From assembly GCF_001579845.1 (NCBI RefSeq), contig NZ_CP007440.1, positions 930,001 to 994,000 of the forward strand: DNA of 64,000 nucleotides, read 5' to 3'. A program made the position numbers and the translations under genes. Source of the stretch: Rhodoplanes sp. Z2-YC6860. GTDB taxonomy: Bacteria > Pseudomonadota > Alphaproteobacteria > Rhizobiales > Xanthobacteraceae. The notes below the pieces were generated by a model. The model was not told where the DNA came from. It ran no database searches and was given only the letters and a program-made list of their open reading frames with translations. This document shows, one piece after another, positions 24,915 to 33,672 of this stretch (position 1 is its first letter; the number at the start of each line of letters is the position of its first letter).

Positions 24915-26147
24915 TTAGGCTTTTCCGCGAATCTTCTCCAGCACCGGCAGCAGGTACGAAATGAACCTGGGCGGGTCTTCGCTCATCGGGAAATGGCCGA
25001 GGCCTTTCATGATGACAGCCTCGGCGCCGGTGCGCTTCGCCACGTCCAACGTGCCCTCGGTGGTGCAGGAATAGTCGTATTCGCCGGTAAGCAGATAGAG
25101 CGGTGTGGTGCGGCCGTCGATCTGGTCGACGCGATCGCGGATGTCGCCGTCGACCTTGTAGAAATGCAGGTCGCCCTTGAACACGCCGGGCCCGCTTTGC
25201 AGATAGTGCCAGAGTGTCTCCCAGCGATGGTTGTCGGGCGCGGTCGGGGCGCACAGCCCCGACACCACGCCGGCCGAAACCTCGCCGCCATGCACATCGC
25301 CGCGGTGCAGCCAGCCGACGTCGTAATAAGGCGCGACATGCGCCGCGGTCTCGAGCCCGATGATGGCGCGGAAGCGCTTGCCATGCTGATGCGCGAGATA
25401 AAGCACGATGCGGCCGCCGATCGAGCAGCCCATCACCACCGGTTTATCGAGCTCCAGCGCATCGGCGATTTCGAGGATCATTTGAACGTAGTCGCGCGAG
25501 GTGAGCCGGTACTCCTCGTGCTGGAACCCCTCCGGCGGCGACGATTTGCCGTGCCAGGGCATGTCGAACACGATGACGCGGTAGTTCTCGGTGATGCGCG
25601 GATCGTTAAGCAGCCCGCGATACTGCCGGCCGTCGGAGCCCGCGGTGTGCAGGCAGAGCAGCGGAATGCCCTGGCCGGCTTCCTCGATGTAGAGTCGGTG
25701 TGGTCGGCCGAGCAGATCGAGATGGAGATAGCGGCCGACAACGGGCTCGAAGCTTGGCTTCTTTGGTGCGACCGCAGGCGCGCTTCGCTTCTCTGTCTTG
25801 CGCGGCGCGGCCAGCACGTCCTTGAAATACAGCAAATTCGCCATCAGCGGATGCAGGTCGCCTTCGATGACGAGCTTGCCGCGCTTGAACAGCGCGTAGA
25901 TGTCGTGATGGCCGGGCGGCGGCAGCTTGGTCCAGAACAGTTCCCATTCGTCGCGCGGGGCGCGCAGCGCAAAGCTGTAATTCGGTGTGACGAACGGCCC
26001 GGGCGTGATCGAGACGATGCGGCCCTCGATGATCTTGATGAGATAGCCCTGCTCGCCGACTTCAAGCAGGAACGTGGTGCTGACGTGCCGCCCGCGCCGC
26101 ACCAGCTCCTCATCGGCATTCACCAGATCGCGGATGCTTTCGATCAT
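24915..26147 (-). CDS. SCP2-like domain fused to an alpha/beta hydrolase
   Basis: A 410-residue two-domain protein. Residues 1-115 resemble an SCP2 sterol-carrier/lipid-binding module (FALRAPRDEWELFW, then DIYALFKRGKLVIEGDLHPLMANLL). After a charged linker, residues 140-410 form an alpha/beta hydrolase. Its features are LCLHTAGSDGRQYRG (oxyanion region), FDMPWHGKSSPP, the nucleophile elbow GCSIGG and a late GLGHFPM His. The SCP2 part may present a hydrophobic acyl or sterol-like substrate to the hydrolase. The gene lies 8 bases after the binding-protein gene and 23 bases before the PrpD gene. An esterase, thioesterase or C-C hydrolase activity are all possible. Confidence 0.82.
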   Translation of the reverse strand: MIESIRDLVNADEELVRRGRHVSTTFLLEVGEQGYLIKIIEGRIVSITPGPFVTPNYSFALRAPRDEWELFWTKLPPPGHHDIYALFKRGKLVIEGDLHPLMANLLYFKDVLAAPRKTEKRSAPAVAPKKPSFEPVVGRYLHLDLLGRPHRLYIEEAGQGIPLLCLHTAGSDGRQYRGLLNDPRITENYRVIVFDMPWHGKSSPPEGFQHEEYRLTSRDYVQMILEIADALELDKPVVMGCSIGGRIVLYLAHQHGKRFRAIIGLETAAHVAPYYDVGWLHRGDVHGGEVSAGVVSGLCAPTAPDNHRWETLWHYLQSGPGVFKGDLHFYKVDGDIRDRVDQIDGRTTPLYLLTGEYDYSCTTEGTLDVAKRTGAEAVIMKGLGHFPMSEDPPRFISYLLPVLEKIRGKA

Positions 26148-26155
26148 CGATCCTC

Positions 26156-27157
26156 TCAAGTCCTGGCTTGCTGCAGCAGATCGGGACGAATGACCTTCGC
26201 CCAATCCGGCATTTCGCGCAGCAGGTTCGCGGCTTTCATGCGTTCGGCTTCGGCTTTGATGTGCGTAATGATGTTCGGCGTCAGCTCGGGTTCGACCTTG
26301 ATCTGACGGACGATGCTCTCGGCCATCGAGCGCGTGACACTCGCATAGCCCGCCGCGGCGTATTGCTGATAGATGGTCTCGGCGACGCGCGCCGGATTGC
26401 GTCGCCAGAATTCGACGCCGTCGAGCCACGATTTGAGAAACACCCGAACGGTGTCCGGCGATTTCTCGATCAGAGCGGGCGACAACACCAGGCAGGTCGG
26501 ATTGGGGTCGATCTCGCCGAACCGCATCAGCACGGTGCCGATGCCTTCCTGTTCCGCCACGGTGAGGTATGGCTCAAACGAGGTGATGGCGTCGACCGAA
26601 CCGGCCGACAGGGCGGCGACCTGATCCGGCGGACGCATGTTGACGAGCTGGTAGTCGCCGGGCTTCAGCCCGTGCGCCGGGCCAACGGTCTGGATGAAGA
26701 TGTTGGCGGTGGTCGAGCCCGTCGAGACGCTGATCCGTTTGCCCTTGAGATCGGCGATGCTGCCGATGCCCGAGCCTTTTCGGACCATGACGCCGACGGT
26801 GTCGCCGCCGAGCGAGACGACGCCGACCAGCGTCAGTGAGGCAGCCACCGCACCGACGATGAACGGGGTGATGTTCATGGTGCCGGCGTTGAGAGCTCCG
26901 GAGACCATGCTGTCGCGCACGGAGCGGCCGTCGGCCATCTGTTTGCCCTCGACCGTCAGTCCGTGTTTCGCCGGTATCTTGTTGTCGACCCAGACTGTCG
27001 CCACCGCGCCGGTGAAGATCTGGATGCCCATCTGCACGGGAACGAGTGCGGGCTGCGTCGCCGCCGAGCGGATGGCCGACGGCACGAGCGACATAAAAGA
27101 CGTGCCGAGCGCGAGCTTCAACGCCTCGCGGCGCGAGTGGCGGCGGATCATGGACAT
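26156..27157 (-). CDS. ABC-type NitT/TauT-family periplasmic binding protein
   Basis: A 333-residue binding protein of the SsuA/TauA/NitT group. An N-terminal RRHSRREALKLALG stretch followed by a hydrophobic run suggests export, possibly by Tat. Mature-part markers are GRSVRDSMVSGALNAGTMNI, the segment LKGKRISVSTGSTTANIF and the DAITSFEPYLT block. Such proteins bind sulfonates, nitrate or aromatic acids. No ABC permease or ATPase gene is adjacent. It stands between the acyl-CoA synthetase and the SCP2-hydrolase genes, which suggests uptake of the compound broken down by this operon. ATG 27157 has GGGAGA upstream. Confidence 0.85.
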   Translation of the reverse strand: MSMIRRHSRREALKLALGTSFMSLVPSAIRSAATQPALVPVQMGIQIFTGAVATVWVDNKIPAKHGLTVEGKQMADGRSVRDSMVSGALNAGTMNITPFIVGAVAASLTLVGVVSLGGDTVGVMVRKGSGIGSIADLKGKRISVSTGSTTANIFIQTVGPAHGLKPGDYQLVNMRPPDQVAALSAGSVDAITSFEPYLTVAEQEGIGTVLMRFGEIDPNPTCLVLSPALIEKSPDTVRVFLKSWLDGVEFWRRNPARVAETIYQQYAAAGYASVTRSMAESIVRQIKVEPELTPNIITHIKAEAERMKAANLLREMPDWAKVIRPDLLQQART

Positions 27158-27210
27158 ATCTCCCTGGCCGGCTTCCGTTTGTCGGCCGGAAGCCATCGTT
27201 GGCCGTGATA

Positions 27211-29265
27211 CTAGACGAGCTTCACCAGCGCATCGACCGCCACGACGCCCTGGCCTTTGGGCCGCACGATCAGCGGATTGATTTCGGCTTCGGCCACGAC
27301 CGGTCCATCGTGCACCGCGAGCCGCGACAGCGAAACGAGCGCGTGCGCCAGCCCGTCGAGGTCGCCGGGCTCCTTGCCGCGATAACCGGCCAAAGCCTTC
27401 AGCGCCATGACCTCGCCGATCATGGCTTTGGCTTCGGCGAGATCGACCGGCGCAAGCCGGATGCTGCGGTCGCGCAGGATTTCGGCGAGCACGCCGCCGG
27501 CCGCGAGCATCACGGTCGGGCCGACGTCGCGATCGATGCGATAGCCGATCAGTACCTCGCCCAATCCCGACACCATCGGCTGCACGAGCACGCGATCCAC
27601 GTGGGTCGCTTCGCGGATTTTGGCGATGGCGGCGAGCAGAGACGTGTCGTCGCGAACGTTCAGCACCACACCGCCGACGTCGGACTTGTGCGCGATTTTC
27701 TCGGACAGCGCCTTGACCACGACGGGATAGGCGAATGGCAGGGCAGCGACCTTGGCGATCGAAGCATCCAGCGCGAGCGACGGAGCATGCGGCAGGCCGA
27801 GCTTGTCGAACAGGCCATAGGCCTCGAGCTCATCAAGCATCCGCCCGCTGCCAGACGGACGTCCTGGCCGCACCTCGGTCACCTGCGGCGCGCGGCGACG
27901 CAGTGCTGCCGTGACCGCGTCGGCGCAGGCCTCCGGCGTGTGGAAATTCGGAACCCCCGCGGCGGCGAGTCGCGCCAGCGCATCGGGCGCTTCGGGCACC
28001 AGAAACGCCGCGATCGGCTTCGCAGCACCGGCGCTGTCGATGATCGGCTTCACCGCGAGATCGGGATAGAACCGCGCCGACGAGCCGACGGTCACGACGA
28101 TCAGATCGTACTCCGGCGCAGTGGTCAGTACGTCGAGCGCGCCCTTCATCACCTTGTATTGGGCGCCGGCGAGCGTCAGGTCGATCAGCCGCGCGGGAGC
28201 GACGTCGACGCCGGTGGCCTCTTTGAGGCGGGCCAGCGTCTGCGGCGTCGGTTGACGAACCTCGATGCCGCGTACGCTCAGCGGATCGATCACCATGGTG
28301 GCGCCGCCGGCGGTGGTCGTGACCACGGCGACGGCCGGAGGCCGCGCGCCGCGTGCGGGCGCCGGCACACGCGCCAGCAGCGGAAAGCCCTCGATCAGGC
28401 CCTCCAGCGTGTCGACGCGGGCGATGCCGCATTCGGCGAGGAACATCCCGGCAATATCGTCCTCGCCGGCGAGCGCGCCGGTGTGCGACACAGCCAATTC
28501 GCGCGCCGCGGCCGAACGGCCGAGCTTGTAGGCCAGCACCGACTTGCCGCGCTTCGCCGCTTCCAGCGCGAAGGCGCGCAAGGTCTCGGCCTTGCGCATG
28601 GTTTCGAGAAACAGCACGTAGCCGTCGATGCCGGGATCGTCGAGGGTTGCGGCGCAAATCTCGCCGATCGAAAGATCGACCTCGTTGCCGACCGAGACGA
28701 GACCTGCGAAGTGGATGCCGCGCGCCTTGCCGCGCGAGAGAAACGTGCCGATCATGCCGCCCGAATGAGAGGCGGCGAAGATGCGGCCGACCGGCAGATC
28801 GGGCTCGTCGAATGCCGCGTTGGCGGTCATGAACGCCTTGTGGCGCAGATCGACCACGCCAAGGCTCGAAGGCCCAACGAGACGCGTGCCGGTCTGCTGG
28901 ATGATCGCCTTGATGCGCGCCTCGCGCGCGGTGCCTTCGGCGCCCGTCTCGCTGAAGCCGTTGGCGAGCGCGGTGACCACCGGCACGCCGAGCCTGGCGC
29001 ATTCCTCGATCGCCTCCATCGTGGCGTCGGTCGAGGCGACGATGTAGGCGTGGTCGGGAAGCTCCGGCAGTTCAGCGAGTGACGGCCAGGCGCGTTCACC
29101 CAGCACCTCGTCGCGCCGCGGATTGATCGGATAGATGCGCCCCGCGTAGCCCGCCTGCCGCAGATATTTCAGCGGCCGGCCTGCTGTTTTGGTGGCGTCG
29201 TTCGACTGCCCGATGATCGCGACCGATTGCGGCGCGAGCAACACTTGCGCGAGCGGCTTGGTCAC
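27211..29265 (-). CDS. NDP-forming acyl-CoA synthetase (acetate-CoA ligase family)
   Basis: A 684-residue single-chain enzyme. The CoA-binding domain (1-130) has SVAIIGQSNDATKTAG and IYPINPRRD. Next are succinyl-CoA-synthetase-like ligase domains with SHSGGMIG and the phosphorylatable-His segment SHTGALAGEDDI. A C-terminal ATP-grasp domain follows (SEKIAHKSDVGGVVLNV, EINPLIV). It activates an organic acid to its CoA thioester with ATP to ADP. GTG 29265 overlaps the stop of the acyl-CoA dehydrogenase by four bases, so the two are translationally coupled. Together they suggest activation and alpha,beta-dehydrogenation of an imported acid. Confidence 0.9.
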   Translation of the reverse strand: MTKPLAQVLLAPQSVAIIGQSNDATKTAGRPLKYLRQAGYAGRIYPINPRRDEVLGERAWPSLAELPELPDHAYIVASTDATMEAIEECARLGVPVVTALANGFSETGAEGTAREARIKAIIQQTGTRLVGPSSLGVVDLRHKAFMTANAAFDEPDLPVGRIFAASHSGGMIGTFLSRGKARGIHFAGLVSVGNEVDLSIGEICAATLDDPGIDGYVLFLETMRKAETLRAFALEAAKRGKSVLAYKLGRSAAARELAVSHTGALAGEDDIAGMFLAECGIARVDTLEGLIEGFPLLARVPAPARGARPPAVAVVTTTAGGATMVIDPLSVRGIEVRQPTPQTLARLKEATGVDVAPARLIDLTLAGAQYKVMKGALDVLTTAPEYDLIVVTVGSSARFYPDLAVKPIIDSAGAAKPIAAFLVPEAPDALARLAAAGVPNFHTPEACADAVTAALRRRAPQVTEVRPGRPSGSGRMLDELEAYGLFDKLGLPHAPSLALDASIAKVAALPFAYPVVVKALSEKIAHKSDVGGVVLNVRDDTSLLAAIAKIREATHVDRVLVQPMVSGLGEVLIGYRIDRDVGPTVMLAAGGVLAEILRDRSIRLAPVDLAEAKAMIGEVMALKALAGYRGKEPGDLDGLAHALVSLSRLAVHDGPVVAEAEINPLIVRPKGQGVVAVDALVKLV

Positions 29266-30437
29266 TCGGCGGCCTCGGAGGCTTTCGGCTTGGGCGGGCG
29301 CTGATCGAAGCGCCGGTCGAGCACGTGCTCGGCGATGCGGTTCTTCAGCATCTCGACCGAGCCTCCAGCGATCATCCAGCCACGACAACGGCGCATGCAG
29401 TATTCGACCAGCGAGGTCTTGCTGAAGCCCGCGGCGCCCATGATCTGCATCGACTCGTGCGCGCAATCCCAGCCGGCCTGATTGCATGCGGCCTTGGCGA
29501 CCGCGGTCTCATAGGCCGACGGCAGGCCTTTGTCGGCGTTCACCGCGGCGCGATAGAGCAGGAGCTGCGCGCTTTCGAGCTTGATCGCCATGTCGGCGAA
29601 CTTCCATTGCAGGCCCTGGAATTCGGCGAGCGGACGGCCGAACTGCTCCCTCACGCCGGCGTGCTCGCGCGCACGGTCGTAGCAGTAGCGGCCGAAGGCC
29701 AGCGAGCGCGCGGTGTTGCCGAGCCGCTCGACATTGAAGCTCGCCATCTGCTTCTTGAAGCCGCCCGGCCCGAGCAGCACGTTCTCGGCCGGAATGCGGC
29801 AATTGTCGAAGTGCAGCTCGCTCCAAAGCTCGCCACTCATGAACTCCTGCGGCGGGCCGATGGTGAAGCCCGGCATGCTGCGCTCGACCAGCACCGAGCC
29901 GATGCCGCCGACGCCTGGCCCGTAGCGCAGATAGACCAGGAATACCGAAGCCTCGGGACTGAAGGTCGAGAACACCTTGGTGCCGTTGACGATGTAGCCC
30001 GTGCCGTCCGGCTTCGCGGTGGTCTTGAGGTCGGTGACGGCGGAGCCCGCATCAGGCTCGCTCATGCCGAGGCTGATCACCATACGGCCGGCGAGGCATT
30101 CGGACAGCCACTTTTTCTTCTGATAGTCGGTGCCGTATTCCGAGAAGGTGCGGATCGGTCCGAAATTGCCGAACTGCACCACGTCGGCGCTGCGCGGACA
30201 CACCGCGGCGGTCTGTTCGATGGCGATGATGGCGTCCATCAGCGAACCGCCCTGGCCGCCGTCGGCCTCGGGTATGGTGATGCCGAGCAGCCCCTGTTCG
30301 CTCATCAGCTTGGCGACATCGAAGGGAAATCGCGGATTGTGGGCGCGTGGGACCGCGTCCTTGGCGAGATGCGCCCGCGCAAAGCGGCGCACGGATTCGG
30401 CGAAGAGCTTTTGTTCGTCGGTGAAATCGAAGTTCAT
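29262..30437 (-). CDS. Acyl-CoA dehydrogenase
   Basis: A 391-residue FAD enzyme of the acyl-CoA dehydrogenase family. It has the N-terminal helical domain (MNFDFTDEQKLFAESVRRFAR), the beta-domain signature MVISLGMSEPDAGSAVTDLKTTA near residue 125, and the C-terminal helical domain with RAREHAGVREQFGRPL and QIMGAAGFSKTS. It removes two hydrogens from an acyl-CoA, passing electrons to ETF. It is the first gene of the minus-strand cluster 30437-23497. A large hairpin repeat lies just upstream. Confidence 0.93.
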   Translation of the reverse strand: MNFDFTDEQKLFAESVRRFARAHLAKDAVPRAHNPRFPFDVAKLMSEQGLLGITIPEADGGQGGSLMDAIIAIEQTAAVCPRSADVVQFGNFGPIRTFSEYGTDYQKKKWLSECLAGRMVISLGMSEPDAGSAVTDLKTTAKPDGTGYIVNGTKVFSTFSPEASVFLVYLRYGPGVGGIGSVLVERSMPGFTIGPPQEFMSGELWSELHFDNCRIPAENVLLGPGGFKKQMASFNVERLGNTARSLAFGRYCYDRAREHAGVREQFGRPLAEFQGLQWKFADMAIKLESAQLLLYRAAVNADKGLPSAYETAVAKAACNQAGWDCAHESMQIMGAAGFSKTSLVEYCMRRCRGWMIAGGSVEMLKNRIAEHVLDRRFDQRPPKPKASEAAE

Positions 30438-30454
30438 ACGGTACTCACCACTCG

Positions 30455-30594
30455 GTCATTCCGGGGCGTCACGAGGTGGCTAACCCGGAATCCATAACCA
30501 CCATCATATCGATCAACCACGACTATCGGAACACACCAAGAGTCGTGGTTATGGATTCCGGGTTCGCTCGCTTACGCTCGCGCCCCGGAATGAC
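30455..30594. repeat. Intergenic palindromic repeat element
   Basis: The outer arms GTCATTCCGGGGCG (30455-30468) and its exact complement at 30581-30594 enclose inner perfect 20-bp arms at 30482-30501 and 30545-30564 (left arm begins AACCCGGAATCC). A further AACCACGACT/AGTCGTGGTT pair lies inside. This is the CATTCCGGGGC-type repeat common between genes of Bradyrhizobiaceae. It separates the acyl-CoA dehydrogenase start from the end of the triple Bug operon. Confidence 0.8.
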
Positions 30595-30607
30595 AAGCGG
30601 AGAGAGC

Positions 30608-31576
30608 TCACTCCGTCTTCATACCCGACCGGCGGATGATCTCCGACCATTTTGTCTCTTCGGCCGCGATGTCGGCCGCATATTCGTCCGGGCTCGTGGG
30701 CAGGGCTTCCGCGCCTTCGACCGCGAGCCGTTGTTTCACGTCATCGCTCGCCAGTGCCGTGTTCAACGCAGCATTGAGCCTGTCGACGATAGACCGCGGC
30801 GTGCCGGCCGCGGCGACGATGCCGTAGTGCAACACCGACTCGTAGCCCGGCAGGCCGCTTTCCGCGACGGTGGGCAGCTCGGGAAACAGCGCCGACCGCC
30901 TCAAGCCGGTCACCGCCAGCGCGCGCACCTTGGCTCCGTCCTTCACGAGGCCAGCCGAGCTCGCCATGGTGCCGAACATCATGGTGACGTGGCCGCCGAC
31001 CAGATCGTTCAGCGCCGGGCCCGAGCCCTTGTAGGGCACGTGGTTGATCTTGATGCCGGCCATGCCTGCGAACAGCTCGGCCGCGAGATGCACGCTCGAT
31101 CCGGTGCCGGTCGAAGCGAAGGTGAGCTCGCCGGGCTTCTGCTTGGCGAGTGCAATCAGTTCGGCCACGGAGCGCACCGGCACAACGTTGTTGACCAGCA
31201 CCACATTGGCGCTCGATGCGATCAAGCCGATTGGCGAGAAGTCTTTGCGCGGGTCGTAGCCGACATTCGCATAGAGCGACGGATTGATCGCCAGCGAGCT
31301 GGTCGCGATCAACAGCGTGTAACCATCGGGCTCGGACTTTGCCACCTGCCGCGTCGCGATGGTGCCGCCCGCGCCGCCACGATTCTCGATCACGATCGAC
31401 TGGCCGAGGTTTGCGCTCATCTTCTCGGCGACGATGCGCGCGATCACATCGTTGCCGCCGCCGGCCGCATAAGGCACGACCAGTGTGATTGGCCGGGTCG
31501 GGTAATCCGCCGCTCGCGCGGCGAGTGCGCCGAACGCCAGTGCTGCGGCGACGATGAAACGAAACGCCGCTTTCAT
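30608..31576 (-). CDS. Bug-family periplasmic receptor, third gene of a tandem trio
   Basis: A 322-residue Bug protein with a signal peptide (FIVAAALAFGALAARAA) and loops PYAAGGGNDVIAR, ENRGGAGGTIA and STGTGSSVHL. ATG 31576 overlaps the upstream gene's stop (ATGA), so translation is coupled. It is closely similar to the next two genes upstream, with which it shares SLYANVGYDPRKDFSPIGL-type and GGHVTMMF segments. It looks like the product of local duplication. Ligand and permease are unknown. Confidence 0.92.
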   Translation of the reverse strand: MKAAFRFIVAAALAFGALAARAADYPTRPITLVVPYAAGGGNDVIARIVAEKMSANLGQSIVIENRGGAGGTIATRQVAKSEPDGYTLLIATSSLAINPSLYANVGYDPRKDFSPIGLIASSANVVLVNNVVPVRSVAELIALAKQKPGELTFASTGTGSSVHLAAELFAGMAGIKINHVPYKGSGPALNDLVGGHVTMMFGTMASSAGLVKDGAKVRALAVTGLRRSALFPELPTVAESGLPGYESVLHYGIVAAAGTPRSIVDRLNAALNTALASDDVKQRLAVEGAEALPTSPDEYAADIAAEETKWSEIIRRSGMKTE

Positions 31577-32541
31577 TCCGCCTTGGCACCGGATTTTTTG
31601 ACGATGGCGGACCATTTGGTCTCTTCCTTGTCGATGTCGGCGGCGTATTGCTCCGGCGTCGAGGCGAGCGGCTCGGTGCCGTCGGCGGCGAGCTTCTGCT
31701 TGAGTTCGTCCGACATCACGGCCTGCCGCAGTGCCGCGTTGAGCTTGGCGACGATCGGCTTGGGCGTGCCAGCCGGCGCGATGATTCCGTAATGCAGCAC
31801 GGCCTCGTAGCCCGGCAGCGCGGCTTCGGCGATGGTCGGCAGATCAGGGAAGATCGGCGACCGCGTCAGCCCAGTGACGCCAAGCGCGCGAATTTTGCCT
31901 TCCTTCACGAGCTCGATCGCGGGCGGCATGGAGCTGAAATACATCGACACGTGACCGCCGATGAGATCGGTCAGCGCTGGGGCCGAGCCCTTGTAGGGCA
32001 CATGCGTCATTTCGATGCCGGCCTGGAAGCGGAAGTACTCAGCCGCCAGATGAATGCCGCTGCCGACACCGGCCGAGGCGTAAGAGAGTTTGCCGGGATT
32101 CGCCTTGGCATAGGCGATCAGCTCCTTGACGCTGTGGGCCGGGATCGACGGATGGATCACCAGCACCAAGGCGCTGGTGCCGATCAATCCGATCGGCTCG
32201 AAGTCCTTGCGCGGGTCGTATCCGACGTTGCTGTAGAGCGTCGGATTGATCGCGAGCGTGCCGGTGCCGCCGAGTCCCAGCGTGTAACCATCAGGCGAGG
32301 CCTTCGCCACCTGACGCGTTGCGATCGAGCCGCCGGCGCCGCCGCGGTTCTCGATGACGATCTGCTGGCCGAGCGCCGGGCTCATCTTCTCGCCGGCAAC
32401 GCGCGCCATGATGTCGTTGCCGCCACCGGCCGAGTAAGGCACCACCAAGGTGATCGGCCGGCTCGGATAGTCCTGCGCATTCGAGGTTGCCGCGAAAGCG
32501 GCGCAAGCAAGGACGGCAATCGTCAGTCGTTTCATCATCAT
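31573..32541 (-). CDS. Bug-family periplasmic receptor, second gene of a tandem trio
   Basis: A 322-residue Bug protein. The signal peptide is LTIAVLACAAFAATSNAQ; loops are PYSAGGGNDIMAR, ENRGGAGGSIATRQ and ASAGVGSGIHL. Three consecutive ATGs (32541, 32538, 32535) could start it; the first is given. Two bases separate it from the stop of the upstream Bug gene and it overlaps the downstream one by four bases. It is the closest relative of the 30608 gene within the window, sharing GGAGGxIATRQVAKxxPDGYTL. Confidence 0.92.
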   Translation of the reverse strand: MMMKRLTIAVLACAAFAATSNAQDYPSRPITLVVPYSAGGGNDIMARVAGEKMSPALGQQIVIENRGGAGGSIATRQVAKASPDGYTLGLGGTGTLAINPTLYSNVGYDPRKDFEPIGLIGTSALVLVIHPSIPAHSVKELIAYAKANPGKLSYASAGVGSGIHLAAEYFRFQAGIEMTHVPYKGSAPALTDLIGGHVSMYFSSMPPAIELVKEGKIRALGVTGLTRSPIFPDLPTIAEAALPGYEAVLHYGIIAPAGTPKPIVAKLNAALRQAVMSDELKQKLAADGTEPLASTPEQYAADIDKEETKWSAIVKKSGAKAE

Positions 32542-32543
32542 GC

Positions 32544-33533
32544 TCAATCTGCCTTCGCGCCCGATTCCTTCACGACCTTGCCCCACTCGCGTTCTTCGCG
32601 ATCGATGTCGGCGGCATATTCTGCCGGCGTGCTCGGAAGGGGCTCGGCGCCTTCCAGCGCCAGGCGCTTGCGGATCTCGTCGCTGGCGAGCGCTTCGTTG
32701 AGCGCCTTGTTGAGCCGCGCGACGATCGGAGCCGGCGTGCCGGCCGGCGCTACGATGCCGTAGCGCAGCACGGCCTCGAAGCCCGGCACGCCCTGCTCGG
32801 CGATGGTCGGGATCTCCGGCGCCAGCGTCGAGCGCTTGGCGCTGGTCACCGCGAGCATGCGCATATTGCCTTCCTTGGAGTTCGAATAGGTCGCGGGAAT
32901 CGGCGCAAACGCCATCGGGATATGTCCGCCGATCAGATCGCCGATCAGATCGGAGAGGGCAGGGCCGGTGCCCTTGTAAGGCACATGCACGAGCTTGATG
33001 CCCGCCGCATTGGCGAAATACTCGCCGCAGATATGGCTTACCGTGCCGACGCCCGCCGAGCCGTAGTTCACCTTGCCGGGATTGGCCTTGGCGTAGGCGA
33101 TGAGCTCCGCCACGTTCTTGGCCTGGAACGACGGATGCACCACCAGCGTGTTGGGTGCGGTGGCGATGCGGCCGATCGCAGCGAAGTCCTTGCGCGGATC
33201 GTAGCCGGGATTGGAATAGAGGTTCGGGCCGATGGCGAGCGTGCCGCTGTAGCCAAGGCCGATCGTGTAGCCATCCGGCTCGCTTCGCGCCAATGCCTTG
33301 GTGCCGACCGTGCCGCCAGCGCCCCCGCGGTTGTCGATGATGACCTGTTGGCCGAGCAGCTCGCCGAGCCGGTCGCTGACCGAGCGCACGACGATGGTGG
33401 TGCTGCCGCCCGGCGGGAACGGCACGATGAAGGTCACAGGCCGGCTTGGATAATCTTCCGCATGGGTTCTGCCGCCCGAGGCCAGCAGGGCCGCGGAGCC
33501 CGCGACGAATGCGCGCCGTCTGATGCTTTTCAT
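32544..33533 (-). CDS. Bug-family periplasmic receptor, first gene of a tandem trio
   Basis: A 329-residue Bug protein starting MKSIRRRAFVAGSAALLASGG, a Tat-like or Sec signal. Its loops are PFPPGGSTTIVVR (Thr-Thr-Ile instead of the usual xDxxAR Asp), DNRGGAGGTVG and GSAGVGTVSHI. It contains a DLIGDLIGGH stretch produced by a 12-base tandem duplication (32928-32951), where its sister proteins read only DLIGGH or DLVGGH. It leads the trio, with two bases before the next gene. The altered first loop may change ligand choice. Confidence 0.9.
   Translation of the reverse strand: MKSIRRRAFVAGSAALLASGGRTHAEDYPSRPVTFIVPFPPGGSTTIVVRSVSDRLGELLGQQVIIDNRGGAGGTVGTKALARSEPDGYTIGLGYSGTLAIGPNLYSNPGYDPRKDFAAIGRIATAPNTLVVHPSFQAKNVAELIAYAKANPGKVNYGSAGVGTVSHICGEYFANAAGIKLVHVPYKGTGPALSDLIGDLIGGHIPMAFAPIPATYSNSKEGNMRMLAVTSAKRSTLAPEIPTIAEQGVPGFEAVLRYGIVAPAGTPAPIVARLNKALNEALASDEIRKRLALEGAEPLPSTPAEYAADIDREEREWGKVVKESGAKAD
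32928..32951 (-). repeat. 12-bp in-frame tandem duplication inside a Bug gene
   Basis: GCCGATCAGATC occurs twice head to tail (32928-32939, 32940-32951 on the plus strand). It adds four residues (DLIG) to the receptor encoded at 32544-33533, compared with its two downstream paralogues. Confidence 0.9.
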
Positions 33534-33672
33534 GGTCTCGGCCTTCCCGGTTTCACTCCGCGGCGCCGGAGTCTTCGCCCCGGTCGAAGGCTTACTGTCG
33601 CGCATTCCGCCCGATAGATAAACCGCCTCTTTGCGGAAGGCGGCTGGCGCGGCGGACCAATCTGCGGCGCAG

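Noticed and set aside
27199-29082. A 627-codon plus-strand frame
   Set aside because: Antisense to the acyl-CoA synthetase; no domain and biased to Arg/His.
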